From Cylindrodendrum hubeiense (Eukaryota > Ascomycota > Sordariomycetes > Hypocreales > Nectriaceae): a DNA stretch of 64,000 bases. The notes below the pieces were generated by a model. That model saw nothing but the letters and a program-made list of their open reading frames with translations. It did not search any database and had not been told where the DNA came from. The DNA lies in assembly GCA_014621425.1 (NCBI GenBank), contig JAANBB010000131.1:1-64000 (forward strand), given 5' to 3'. Shown piece by piece: positions 11,272 to 21,900 of this stretch; position 1 is the stretch's first letter, and each line of letters begins with the position of its first letter. Position numbers and translations under genes: made by a program.

Positions 11272-12743
11272 ATGACAGACCCCACTTACACCGTCTTCAT
11301 CAAGGTGCCCATGCCCCGTGGCGACTTTGTCGACCCGCCGCCGGTAAGCTGAACCGCAGCATGATGCATCGTCATGGGCCCGCCGGAATTGGCTATGGAG
11401 GGGCTAATGAACTGCCACAGGTCAACTGGGACTCCAACAAGGACGAGGCACTGTGGAAGATCCTGTCGGGAGCAGCCAAGACGGAGATTGATTGTATGTT
11501 TGATGACTCCTTGCTGAATATTTGACCTATCGCTAACGCACGTAGGGCACGAAATGTACGTGTAGATCATCCATTCCCGGCGCCTAGATCATACTGACCC
11601 TAGACAAGTGCCGATCGCTTCGAGGTCCCCGTCGATTTCCTCCTACAGCAGGTCGCCTACCTGACTGAACGACATGCCTCCCAAGTCCGAGCCCAAGTCC
11701 GAAAGGCTACGGCTGCTGCCAGAGGCTCTGCTGCGCCGTCGCCTATCCCTGGCGCCGACTCAGCTGCACTGGGCCACCAACGAGCACCGTCGTCTCTATC
11801 CATACGAAGAGACTCTCCCATGCCGCGTGGCGACCACGGAAGCGGCACTGGGACGCCGCTCAATTCGTCCATGCGACCAGTCGTCTCGCGAAACCCATCG
11901 ACTAACACGACGGTGCTGCGAGACATGATGGGAGGGTCAGCTTCACCTCGGCCGGGTATGGTAACAGGCCGCAGCGGAGAACGCCGACGACTATCATCAC
12001 TCCCGCTCACATCGACCACAGCCAAGTCTCCGGAAAGGGAAGCACAACAAGAACCCTCGCCGGCACGAGATCGGAGCCCCTCACCAGGCCCAGCCGAAGA
12101 CAGCTCCACGGCAACCTCGGACGACGAATCTAGCCCCGCCCAGTCCCGTATTATCCGTCGCCCTCCTCGCTTTCAGCAACATGACGCAGCGCCGCCTTAT
12201 GACGATGATGACGACGACGAATCCGAGCCCGCATTTCAACCCTACAAGGCTCCTGACCAGACGTCGGCGGGCGATCTTGGGTCAACACTCAAGGGAGACG
12301 GCCGCGGCTCGTCCAAGAAGTTCCCAAGAAGTCTGGGCAAGGGCGCCATCCACAAGTCTCAAACATCCGACTCTTCGGCCAGCTCTGCAGCAATGGTTCA
12401 GAGACCGGGCAAGTCGCGCGAGCAACGCCAGCCAGGTCCCTTATCCCCGCGCCGGGCTGAGCTCGCTGCTCAGAGTCCGGGAAGCAAGAGTAGAGGTTAT
12501 TCTCGCGAAGGCAGCGATGGAACGCCTAGTATGGGCAGCAGCTTCAGTGACCTCGATGGTATGTCTTGCTTGTATCCTAAACTTTCATTGGTCGTCTTAC
12601 TGACCCAACTTCCTTTAGACGCATCTGTCACACAATCGGCGTTGGAAGAGGCTCTCGCATCACACATGAATCGTGGAGCAAGTAGCCGATTCAGCATTAG
12701 TCAGGCGTTCCGCAGCCGGTACACCCCCAGCTCAAATCAGTGA
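11272..12743 (+). CDS. atg29: Autophagy-related protein 29 (Atg29)
   Basis: Five exons: 11272-11343, 11421-11493, 11546-11555, 11609-12558 and 12619-12743, giving 409 residues. The third exon is only 10 nt; it is needed to restore the conserved stretch KTEIDWHEIADRFEVPVDF. Residues about 5-75 form the Atg29 N-terminal domain, from YTVFIKVPMPRGDFVDPPPV to FLLQQVAYLTERHASQVRAQ. The remainder is long, low-complexity and rich in Ser, Pro and Arg, with an acidic run YDDDDDDESEP, as expected for filamentous ascomycete Atg29 and longer than the yeast protein. Atg29 acts with Atg17 and Atg31 in the scaffold complex that nucleates the phagophore assembly site during starvation. The C-terminus ends in a short conserved-looking segment, QSALEEALASHM...FSISQAFRSRY. 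The upstream gap holds a palindromic GATA site. Confidence 0.9.
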
Positions 12744-13354
12744 GCATTGTTTGGGTTTAGGGGCGTTTGTTTTGCGCTTGGCAAGGTGTTTGGAATGCGA
12801 CCCTGGTTTCTTGCGGTTGCATACAGGTTCGGCGTTGGATATTCGTCTCTGCATTTCGCATCGCATTTAGGATTAGCGATGGCTAAAGATCCCATCTCCT
12901 CTATTATGAAACACGTGAATAAAACATTCCCCCCCCAATTCGATACACTTCTTTGCTGTTCCTAAGGGTGTGTATTGTGATGCGTATGGTATAGTTACAC
13001 AGATAGCTTGTTTGGCTAGTTTGTTTGAAAGTGTTGCCATTCCGCTAGCTTGTCGGGAGCTCGCATGGTTGTTTTCGAAAGCCAGTAGGTCAGTTTGGTA
13101 CATTCTAACAGTTTCAATGGCTTTATGCAGTCACGGAGCGCGATGTTGTAGAAAATTTGGAAAACGTACTGTGTTGAAAAGCAGGTCGGCTGCGTGCACC
13201 TGCAACACTCCTGGTCACCTCCTCGTCTCTTTTTCTTTGACCACCACCACCTGGTCCTCCTTCTTCAATACACCCACATTTAAGCCAGGTGTTCTATCGC
13301 TCCTCCAAATCTCCTCTTTTCGACGAAGAAAGAAAATCCGACAGTTCAGTTACC
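12744..13354. other. Intergenic region between atg29 and the Arb2-domain gene
   Basis: 611 bp between two plus-strand genes. It holds the atg29 3' UTR and the promoter and leader of the next gene. The last 170 bases are pyrimidine-rich. No coding sequence seen. Confidence 0.5.
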
Positions 13355-14859
13355 ATGTTTCGCCGTCACTGGTCTGGCCTCCCCAAGGACGCCTCTTTTC
13401 CCTCTGACCTCGCCGGGCTCGGGTGCACTCCTCTCTCACCTCAAGTCTTGCTCTGAAGCTAATGATGTAATAGGTATTTTGTCAACGATGATGACGAAAT
13501 CCGCTCTATCGAGAACCCGGACTGCTACTTCAAGTTCTTCAGCAGCCGCAACACGCGGGTCAATGAGCGCCAGCGCTTCGCGTTCAATGGTATGACCGTA
13601 ATAGACTCTCCCAAAATTCAGGTACTGATTTACTTGTAGGAGCCATGGAGAAAGTCGTACACGATCGTCTTGAGAATGAAGGCCTTGAGAAGATGATTCT
13701 CCCCCTCGGAGCGTCTCCCTCGCAGAACCACATTCCCATCTTCACATCCCCAGACCTCGCCTCGTGCTCCCGCATTGTCGTTATCTTCGGCGAACCAACT
13801 CAGGACCTCGGAATGCTTGCTGGCCGCATTGCAAACGGTCCCGGTGGACTCACAAAGGGTAGCATGATCTCCATCGTCCGCGCTCTCCGCCAGCAGGCCG
13901 CATCGCCCGACAATGCATCGCCCCCAGGCATCGTGCTGGCAAACATGGGCCAGAGGCACTGGTGGCCCGAGGGGCTGCGTGCCCTTACTATGGCAGCGAG
14001 TGGCGATACAGAACTGCCCAGTTTGGTTCACTCGGGAAAGCGACATGTTCCATCTTTGAACGAAATCCCCGGTAGCGAGAGCCCGCTTCGGCACATGACG
14101 ACTATCTTTCGAGATGTTCTCACGGGGACACCTGAATGTACGGCCAAGATCGATGTAATTGCAGTGGGAGAAAGCTGCGAGGTTGTAGAGAACTTCTTTG
14201 ATGACCAGGAAAACTGGGGTTCCTGGGGTGGCAGACTCAGTTCCATGGCACTGCTTGGTACCGTTTTCAAAACAGACGAGCTTACCAACGAGGCGTTCAA
14301 GGCATTTCTGGCCCAGGTAAGTTACACAACACAATCAAAAAAGTGCTAGATCGTCTCTAATAGCACCATAATTTAGCGTACACGTGGCTACCTCGTCTCC
14401 GAAGAGCCTCTAGATACGCCCCTTGCCCCTCCTGAAGGCAATGCATCTCTCTTAATTGAGTCCCTCGGCTGCCCTTGCTACTCCTCTTCTGAGCCCTACC
14501 ATACCGAACTCATCGCCATCCGTGCTCTTGAACCTGTCCTTGGCTACCTACAGGACGTTGCCGTGACCCAAGATTTCACCAACCCACTCATCAGTGTCAT
14601 CGAGCGCCCCAAGACCGACTTCACTGATAACGACTGGCAGAAGCTGCCAGATCAGGAGAGACCATCCATCATCCAGCTTGACCCAGAGATCATGAAAAAT
14701 GAGGTTCAGCAGGCAAGACGGTGGAGACGGTTTGAGCAGACGGGGGAGGCGCCAAATTCGGATTCGGAGGACGAGGATGAGTTTGAGGATGCCCAGCGTG
14801 GAGGCAAGTCGGGAGAAGGTGAAGACATCACCTGGAAAGAGGACCAAGAACCCCGATAG
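13355..14859 (+). CDS. Arb2-domain protein (FAM172/Arb2 family)
   Basis: Four exons: 13355-13422, 13474-13589, 13640-14316 and 14377-14859, giving 447 residues. The N-terminus LGYFVNDDDEIRSI followed by NERQRFAFNGAMEKVVHDRL matches the way Arb2/FAM172 proteins begin. SQNHIPIFTSPDLASCSRIV then fits the strand before the alpha/beta-hydrolase-like core, and GIVLANMGQRHWWPEG a later strand and turn. Fission yeast Arb2 binds Argonaute in the ARC complex, and an Arb2 module is also fused to class II histone deacetylases such as Clr3/Hda1. Animal FAM172A is linked to nuclear RNA regulation. The role in filamentous fungi is not established, so I give the family only. The C-terminal 60 residues are acidic and probably disordered. 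The gene is convergent with the Mgr3-like gene. Confidence 0.8.
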
Positions 14860-15029
14860 TTCGTAATATAATGTGAGGCGTAACTCATTCATTAGACGTG
14901 GATTACACAGCCGCTTCAATCAAGTGGAGCGTGGCCAAAATAAGATACAAGATACAATCTCTCAGCCAGCGCCTATGACCGACGATATTCCCAAAACCCG
15001 CCCACATAAGATACATCAAAGTGCCTATT

Positions 15030-16682
15030 TTACGCCTTGAAGAGGGCTGCCAAACCAGGATCCTCTTTCCTCACATCCTCCAGTAGCTCCTTTGTCCTCC
15101 GGACACGCTCCTTGACGACTCCATCTTCAGCGGCCCAGCGGCCCTCTGCGGATTGGGCGCCACTCCAGAAAGAGAAGACACTGGAGCGGTTCGCGGCCTT
15201 TTCGCGCATCTGCTCCTCCTCCTTGGCGAGCTTGACGACCATCCTGCCCCAGTTATCGAGGCCTGCGGTGAGGCACTCACAACATGTTTGTTTGGAGGTT
15301 TTGTCGTCGGTGGTGGGGCCGAGGGCGCGGAGCTGCTCCTCAGCTATGTCGACGCTGTCGCGAGTCCATGACAAGCCGTCATCACGAGACGAGGAGGCGT
15401 ACAGAATCTCGCCGATCCAGAGGCTGAGAGAGGCTTCCTGGCAACGCTCTTGGGGGCTGCGCCAGGGGGCTTGGGTGCCGTCGGGGGGCGGAGACGGGTA
15501 GTCGGGCTGGGAGACAGCGGAGAGGACCTGGGTCCAGAGGGATTCCCTAGGGGCCCGCGTGCGAGAAACGGTGGGGGGGTCGTTGGGGAGGAAGCGGCGC
15601 GCCTTGAGGAGGGAAAGGTAGATGGGGAGGGCAGCAGAGATGTCGCCGCTGCGGGCTTTGTGGGTTGCGACGGCGGTAATGGCGTCGAGGAGATTTAGCG
15701 AGGGCGGGCCGGCCTTTTCGTTCAGGACAAACGTCTTGGGATTGTAGGGCGGATTTGACATGTTGAGACCTTGGGTTGCCTCAGCAAGCGCTAGGTTGTA
15801 CAGAGCATCCGGGCCTTCGGGCCTCTGCTTGAACTCCATGAAGCTGGCGTATTCCAATGCCGCCTCTAGCTTTTGCCGCGCCGTGAAGCCCTTCGTCGCC
15901 AAGACCTTCATATACCAGCTGTCGGCGCTGGGATAAGCGATCTCGCAGTCCTCCTCGCGGGGCGCATGGGGCTGGCCTGGTGGGATGGGCACAGGCCGCG
16001 GGTTTGAAGGCCCAATGACAAACTCGGGCGGCGATATCACATTGCGGGTGAGGTCGCGAACCCAGCCGTCGGTGTGTTCAGATGCCTTGGCGGCCAACAT
16101 GATGGCTTCGAAATAGCCCCGCCGCCACTCCTCGCTCTTGCCGGAGATGTCGCACGGGTTGAATTCGCCGGGGAACTGGGCGGTCGGATCGACTATGTCG
16201 GACAGCTTCGTCACACCCTCTCCGTCGACCTTGGCGTCTTCGAGGCGCAGGACGCAGCCGCGGGAGAGCTCCATGGCCTGCGCCCAATTGACCTGGCCGT
16301 TCTTAGGATCCTTGCCATTGTTCGCATCCCTCAGCAGCTTCCGGGTGATGAAACCCCACTCGTGGGGTGTCGGGAAGTCCCGCTCCAGCGACTCCTCGTT
16401 GATGAAGAAATAGATGACGCCCATGCAGACGAGAATGCCCCAGAAGGAAACGGTGTACCGCACCGCCATCTTGGCCTCGTGCTTCAGCCATTGCTTGCGC
16501 TCGGTGGTGAAGCATCGCACGGAGCGGTTGGTCACCGGGATCGCGAGGAATGGCAGGATCGGCCTCGACTTGGTGGTGAGCTGTGTGTAGTAGGCGAATG
16601 TTCGGAGGCAGGGTGTTCGTGATCGGAGCGCTTGCCGCGGCGTACTGAGCCTGGCTCGACGGACGACGAGCCGAGGACGCAT
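15030..16682 (-). CDS. Mitochondrial TPR protein, Mgr3-like (i-AAA adaptor)
   Basis: A single uninterrupted frame of 550 residues. Residues 1-35 are rich in Arg, Ser and Thr with almost no acids, as in a mitochondrial presequence. A membrane segment follows at about 74-95 (VSFWGILVCMGVIYFF). After it come helical repeats compatible with TPRs, for example KLEAALEYASFMEF...DALYNLALAEATQGL and ARSGDISAALPIYLSLLKAR. The layout of presequence, one inner-membrane helix and intermembrane-space TPRs is that of yeast Mgr3. Mgr3 works with Mgr1 to feed substrates to the i-AAA protease Yme1. Sequence divergence in this family is high, so the function is inferred. The gene shares a 339 bp divergent promoter region with the dehydratase gene. 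Confidence 0.7.
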   Translation of the reverse strand: MRPRLVVRRARLSTPRQALRSRTPCLRTFAYYTQLTTKSRPILPFLAIPVTNRSVRCFTTERKQWLKHEAKMAVRYTVSFWGILVCMGVIYFFINEESLERDFPTPHEWGFITRKLLRDANNGKDPKNGQVNWAQAMELSRGCVLRLEDAKVDGEGVTKLSDIVDPTAQFPGEFNPCDISGKSEEWRRGYFEAIMLAAKASEHTDGWVRDLTRNVISPPEFVIGPSNPRPVPIPPGQPHAPREEDCEIAYPSADSWYMKVLATKGFTARQKLEAALEYASFMEFKQRPEGPDALYNLALAEATQGLNMSNPPYNPKTFVLNEKAGPPSLNLLDAITAVATHKARSGDISAALPIYLSLLKARRFLPNDPPTVSRTRAPRESLWTQVLSAVSQPDYPSPPPDGTQAPWRSPQERCQEASLSLWIGEILYASSSRDDGLSWTRDSVDIAEEQLRALGPTTDDKTSKQTCCECLTAGLDNWGRMVVKLAKEEEQMREKAANRSSVFSFWSGAQSAEGRWAAEDGVVKERVRRTKELLEDVRKEDPGLAALFKA

Positions 16683-17021
16683 GGCGCCGGCTGGAGATGG
16701 TCGTCCCCGGGTTGGTTTAGGCGGGCTGGTTTAGGCGGGATGTGTGGGCTGGAATTGGGAATTCTTCAGTCGCAGGCGCCGGGCATGTTTCGTCGCATCA
16801 TCGAATCTAACGTCAAATGATTGGCGGCTCAACGTCACAGCTTTTCAAGATGCGGCGTCAGTGGTCCGGTGCACCGGCTGATGACTAAGGCGGTTGGCGC
16901 CGGGACACACAAATTCTGGAGCGCAAGTGAGAGCGCATGATGCTCGGAAATTCCTGGTTAGCGGTGTGATAACGTCTCTATAGGTGCCGTTTTCTATTCC
17001 ACATCATAATGGTCTGAAAAC
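16683..17021. promoter_or_regulatory. Short shared promoter between two mitochondrial-type genes
   Basis: 339 bp separate the start codons of the Mgr3-like gene (-) and the tRNA dehydratase gene (+). An inverted CCAAT box (ATTGG at about 16820-16824) lies near the middle, suitable for a Hap-type complex acting on both sides. This is a motif match only. Confidence 0.45.
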
Positions 17022-18603
17022 ATGGCCTCATTCCTCTCAGATACGGTTTCAATCCCTCGCTTCCAGCTGGTTGCAACGGCTGTGGTTTCGGGCGCGGCAG
17101 TCGCGTCACTCCTCCTCGGCTATCAAGCGCTTGAGAGGAACCAGAGAATCGATGAACTGAAGAACTCCATCCCCCACGATGATGTCAGCATACAGCGAGT
17201 GCGTTTGAAACATGCATGATGGTATTGCCGTTCAGGCCAGCTGACACTATATGTAGCTAGACAACTTCGGCGGCTCCTTGGCGCCGCCTCCAGTCGATCA
17301 GGAAGATGCGCGCAATCAAGCGCTTGCCCGCCGTGCTCAATCCGGAGACTTCGACGGGGAGCTGATTGAGGAGCAGCTGGCGCGCAACCGTGTTTTCCTG
17401 TCGCCAGAGGGATTTGACGTCCTGCGCAACTCGTTCGTCATCATCGTCGGCTGCGGCGGCGTCGGCTCTCACTGCGCGGCGGCTCTGGCCCGCTCGGGCG
17501 TGTCAAAGCTGCGACTGATCGATTTCGACCAGGTCACGCTGAGCTCGCTGAACCGCCATGCGGTGGCGACTCTGGCGGATGTGGGAACCTCCAAGGTCCA
17601 GTGTCTTCGGCGCCGACTGATTGCCATCGCTCCCTGGGTCAAGTTTGATCTGCAACAGGAGAAGTTGGATGGAGATGTCGCTGAGCGATTGCTTGGCCCC
17701 TGGGATGACGAGGACGGCCAAGCCCCGGACTACATCATTGATGCCATCGATAACATCGACACCAAGGTCGGGCTCTTGAAATACTGTCACGATAACGAAC
17801 TACCCGTGATCAGTTCCATGGGTGCCGGTTGCAAGAGCGATCCCACTCGTATCATCGTTGGGGACATTGGCACGAGCACTGATGACGGTTTGTCACGGGC
17901 GACACGCCGACGACTCAAGCTCCTGGGTATCACAAGTGGAATTCCCGTGGTATACTCCAACGAGAAGACAGGCGAGGGTAAAGCAGAGTTGCTACCCCTG
18001 GATGAAGAGGAGTTCAAGAAGGGTGCCGTGGGGGATCTGGCGGCCATGCCGAGCTTCCGTGTGCGCATCCTACCCGTTTTGGGTACGATGCCCGCCATCT
18101 TCGGCCTCACCGTTGCCAACCACGTCATCCTCAGCATCACGGGCTACCCGCATGACTACCTCCCAGCCAAGGGCCGCGACCGCATGTACGACGGCATCCT
18201 GGCGTACGTCCAGAGCTCCGAGGACAAGCTAGCGCGCATCACGGATGGCGGCGACACCGTTGGCCTCAAGATACCCCTGACGGTCGGGGACGTGGCCTTC
18301 CTCGCCGAGGAGCTGTATAACGGCCGTAGCGTCATCACCGGCATACCGACCAAGCTGGTCTTGATTCGCTGGCGCCGCCCCGAGGGCAGCAGCATGACAG
18401 TGCTGGGCGAGGGCAAGGATGTCCAGAAGTGCTCGACGGTGCGGTTAGGCGACTTAGTCTGTATGACCAAGGAAGAAGCCTCACGCCACGAGAAAGAGGT
18501 CTTCAAGGCCGGGAAGCCCTTGAAGAAGGTCTATGATGCCGCCACGATCGAGAGGGTGAAGGCGAAGTTGAAGGAGGCCAAGAAATACGAGGCCATTCGA
18601 TGA
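17022..18603 (+). CDS. tRNA threonylcarbamoyladenosine dehydratase (TcdA/Tcd1-Tcd2 type)
   Basis: Two exons, 17022-17198 and 17257-18603, giving 507 residues. Exon 1 (59 residues) carries a hydrophobic segment near residues 13-35 (FQLVATAVVSGAAVASLLLG), the outer-membrane anchor seen in yeast Tcd1 and Tcd2. Exon 2 is an E1-like ThiF/MoeB fold, with the nucleotide-binding motif VGCGGVGSH, then LIDFDQVTLSSLNRH, and DYIIDAIDNIDTK. These enzymes use ATP to cyclise t6A at position 37 of ANN-decoding tRNAs into ct6A. Later blocks SSMGAGCKSDPTRI and LPVLGTMPAIFGL are also typical. The C-terminus is a Lys-rich helix (ERVKAKLKEAKKYEAIR). The stop codon and the sequence after it are repeated 143 bp downstream. 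Confidence 0.9.
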
Positions 18604-18879
18604 TATTGTTTATGGGTTACAAAACGTCGCGCAATGTACTTGTTTCTTGCAGATAAAGCTAGATCTAAAATTTTGATGCAAATCTCCAACTATGAAAGGG
18701 CGTGACCCCCCTCTTCTTCCCTCTTCCCCCTTCCCTCATTCGATGATGTTATTTCTGGGTTACAAAACATCGCGCAATGTACTTGTTTCTTGCAGATAAA
18801 GCCAGATCTAAATTTTGATGCAAATCTCCGACTATAAAAGGCCGTGATCCCCCCTACTTCCCTCTTCTCCCTTCCCCCA
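18594..18879. repeat. Imperfect tandem duplication of the gene's stop-codon region
   Basis: The stretch that begins at the last codons of the dehydratase gene (CATTCGATGAT at 18594) recurs at 18737. The two roughly 143 bp units share long exact blocks such as CGCGCAATGTACTTG and TTTGATGCAAATCTCC. They differ by about a dozen substitutions, one single-base gap and more drift in the pyrimidine-rich ends. Only the first unit is attached to the coding region. Confidence 0.85.
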
Positions 18880-18900
18880 TTTTATATCACCCCTACCTCG

Positions 18901-18968
18901 TACTCAATTATCCTACTTACTCAACTATCCTACTTACTCAATTACCATATTGACTCGATTACCCTACT
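18901..18968. repeat. Minisatellite, four 17 bp units
   Basis: Four consecutive units of TACTCAATTATCCTACT, each with 0-5 changes, at 18901-18917, 18918-18934, 18935-18951 and 18952-18968. Looser TACC/CCTAC-rich relatives continue to about 19110. Confidence 0.75.
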
Positions 18969-21900
18969 GTATCATCCCTAATGTCATTTAAAATATATCA
19001 CCCTTGCTATCGCCTTTGTTCTATCTTCCTTAATGTCACCCCAACTGGACCATCCTGACTGGATTACCCTGCTACCTGGTTCTTGCCGGACTACCCTACT
19101 TCCCTACATCGCTATATTTTTATACTCGAAGCCGTCCTCCCAAAGATGAAAACAGGACCTCGTCTCATTATATTTCAATATATTTCAGGTACTCACAGTG
19201 AGCTCCCTTTAACGAGTGGAGAGAGATGATGGCAAGTTGGTGCCTACCCTAAACCACCAACTTGGAAGTCAGGATCTCGAACAACACTTGAGATGCACTT
19301 TAGGAAGCTAATATCCGGGCCAAAGGCCGCACCATTGATCCATATGGATTGACTAATGAATAGTTGCAGATGATATTGTTCGACGGATGATAGCTACTGC
19401 ATCCGGGTAGTTCTCTCGATCGATCATCCAACACCAATCAAAACTCGACGTTCGCCTGGTTTGTTCTCTCGTCGTTCAGAGCCCTAGGAATGAGTACGAT
19501 GACGCAAACAACCCATGTATCACATCGCATCAAGCAGCCTCATTAGGCGATGCTACGCGCCCTCCTGACACGTCCCTTTCAAGGCAGCTTTGCATCGAAC
19601 TTGACTGAGCACTAGATGCCTGAATGACCGATTTACCCCGCAAGTATGCATGAGTAGCCAACGGCAAGTTGCACTTCTCTCCCTGAAGTCCAGATGTGGG
19701 AAAGTTGGGCTCAGGCGTGGGGGGTTCTCTGCTCTTTTACAAAACTGCCCATCCGCCCAGCTGCAATGGGTCTATGCGGCTACGAGTCAAGGCGACTGTC
19801 GGTCAAGAAGGCGATTGTTGCAAAACTTTCTTTTTTGCTCTCGGCTGAGATGCGATCAATCGAGAGAGTCACAAGAGGGGCCAGATCATGAGCATCCAAC
19901 TTTCTAGTGGCCCTACCCTACATAAGCCGAACGACACCGCTTATTATCATGGACAACTCTCTGCTGCCTCGTTTCTCAACCGTCTAGGGTGGGTAAAGGT
20001 CAAACAGTACTCTGCTCAGCCCCGTTGCCTCTCCGGGAAGAAATGACCCTAAGACCTCTCTGGCTTCGAAGGCGTACCAATTGTTTGAGAATGCGGGCGC
20101 AAGCAGACAGCGAAGTGCAAATCCTAAGTGCACATCAGACTAGCCTTCACATTGATATGTGACGATGGCACAAGGCAGAGAGAGGCAGCCCAAAGTACAA
20201 TCAAAATGGCACGACAGGAAAGATCCTGTTCAGCCGCACGGTTGCAAGCTTGTTTCATAAATAGCAACCTCGAAACCACTTGTCAGACGGCAGATCCTAC
20301 GGAGATCCTACGGTGCGGCCGCAGACCAAAATCAGTGGGCAGGAGAAGGCAACGGACGGCGCCCATTTTGTAGCCTGTTTGACAAAGGAGGCTTCCTGCC
20401 GAAATTGCACTTAGCCGTTGGATGTATGCCGTGATCGAGATAGGTAGCAGCGGTTGGTTGCGTTGCAGCTCACAGGCAGCGTGACAGATGAATGGATATC
20501 TGCAATTTGCACGACCTCTACATTTGGTACAACGCCAGTTTTATGAGAGGGTAGTACAGGGCATCCTCGGTGAGGAGCTGAACAGTTGGTTGGGGGCTAC
20601 CACGAGCTGCAAGGGATATCACTGTGGCTTAAGAGCTAGAGATATAGTACCTCTACAGATCTTGAGCAAACCGCCTTTGGTACGCCACTCAGCGACGTGA
20701 TGATGGGGTTGGAGATGACAACCTCGAAAGTTGAGGCCTAGAAGAGCCGCATCCATAATCTCAACAGCTGCCGTTGAGAGAGCCAGAAAATACGACGCTA
20801 AATCAAAGAGTTGTTACCCCTCCAGTTTCCGCACGCCCTGCAGCCTGGCTTTGATGATAGTGGCGTGGTTTGTTGCTTGAAGAGCTGCAAATCGTCGTCG
20901 TCACGCCGTCATTGATCACACATAAACATGAACTTGTAGGTTGCACATTATACACTTAGCCGAACATATGCTGTCGGGTGCCGTAATACTAGATGCATTC
21001 ATTTCCGCGACTGGGCTTGCATTTTGGTGGTGATCCCGTCGATCCTCGGATACGTTTGCAAGGAGGCGGATCGAAATGTGGACATTGGCTCAAGAAAGGT
21101 TCGACGAACCGAAACCGGCTTCTTGAGCCAATCTTTGGAAAAAGAAGTCATTGGACTTGAGTGTCCTGTGACGTTGTTCAGCCCCGCAGCCGAATGAATA
21201 CATATTGAGGGTGATGCTAATTCCTGGTGTAGCCCAAGACGGTGGGTGATTGGACTTGAATTCACGGGGGACCAGATGATCCCCTTGACGACGCGCCGTG
21301 TGAGACGCTGGCCGGGAGCCTCAAGATTGCAGGCCACTGGCGAACCATTAGGCCCCTGTGAGGCAACACAATGCAGCACCACTGCGTCAACTTGCATTCA
21401 ACCTCGGAACCGCGACCAACACAAACAAGGCCAGAATTCGTATTTTGGGTAGGAGGATGTGATGGGACAAGGCGGGCGCCAACTGACGGGCAACGGGAAC
21501 TCTGTGTTGGTACCGTCCTGTACCCGAGAGCACTGCATTGGACATCCCGTGTTAACAGCCGGGTGTCTAATGAAGTGGAGTGCCGACTAAAACCAACCAT
21601 GTACTAGCTAGCTACGTAGCCTGGTCGCCTTGTCACCGCACTTTCGAACCAGGACGGGGTGAACTCTCCTTGATCCGCTCGGCTCGAGAGTTCTGGTTTA
21701 GTTGGTACGATACAATCGTCCCCCAATTTAGCATTATGCGCTGCGTTTTGCCTCGTCAGGCTCAATTCCAGAACCGGAAATCACAATTGGGCTGGTGCTG
21801 TCGACGTCGATTGTGCAGGCTCTGTGCTGTGCTTCGTGGTCAAATGTTAGTGGATTACGAAGACAGGACAGATTAGCCAGGAAGGCCTCAAAGCAATGCA

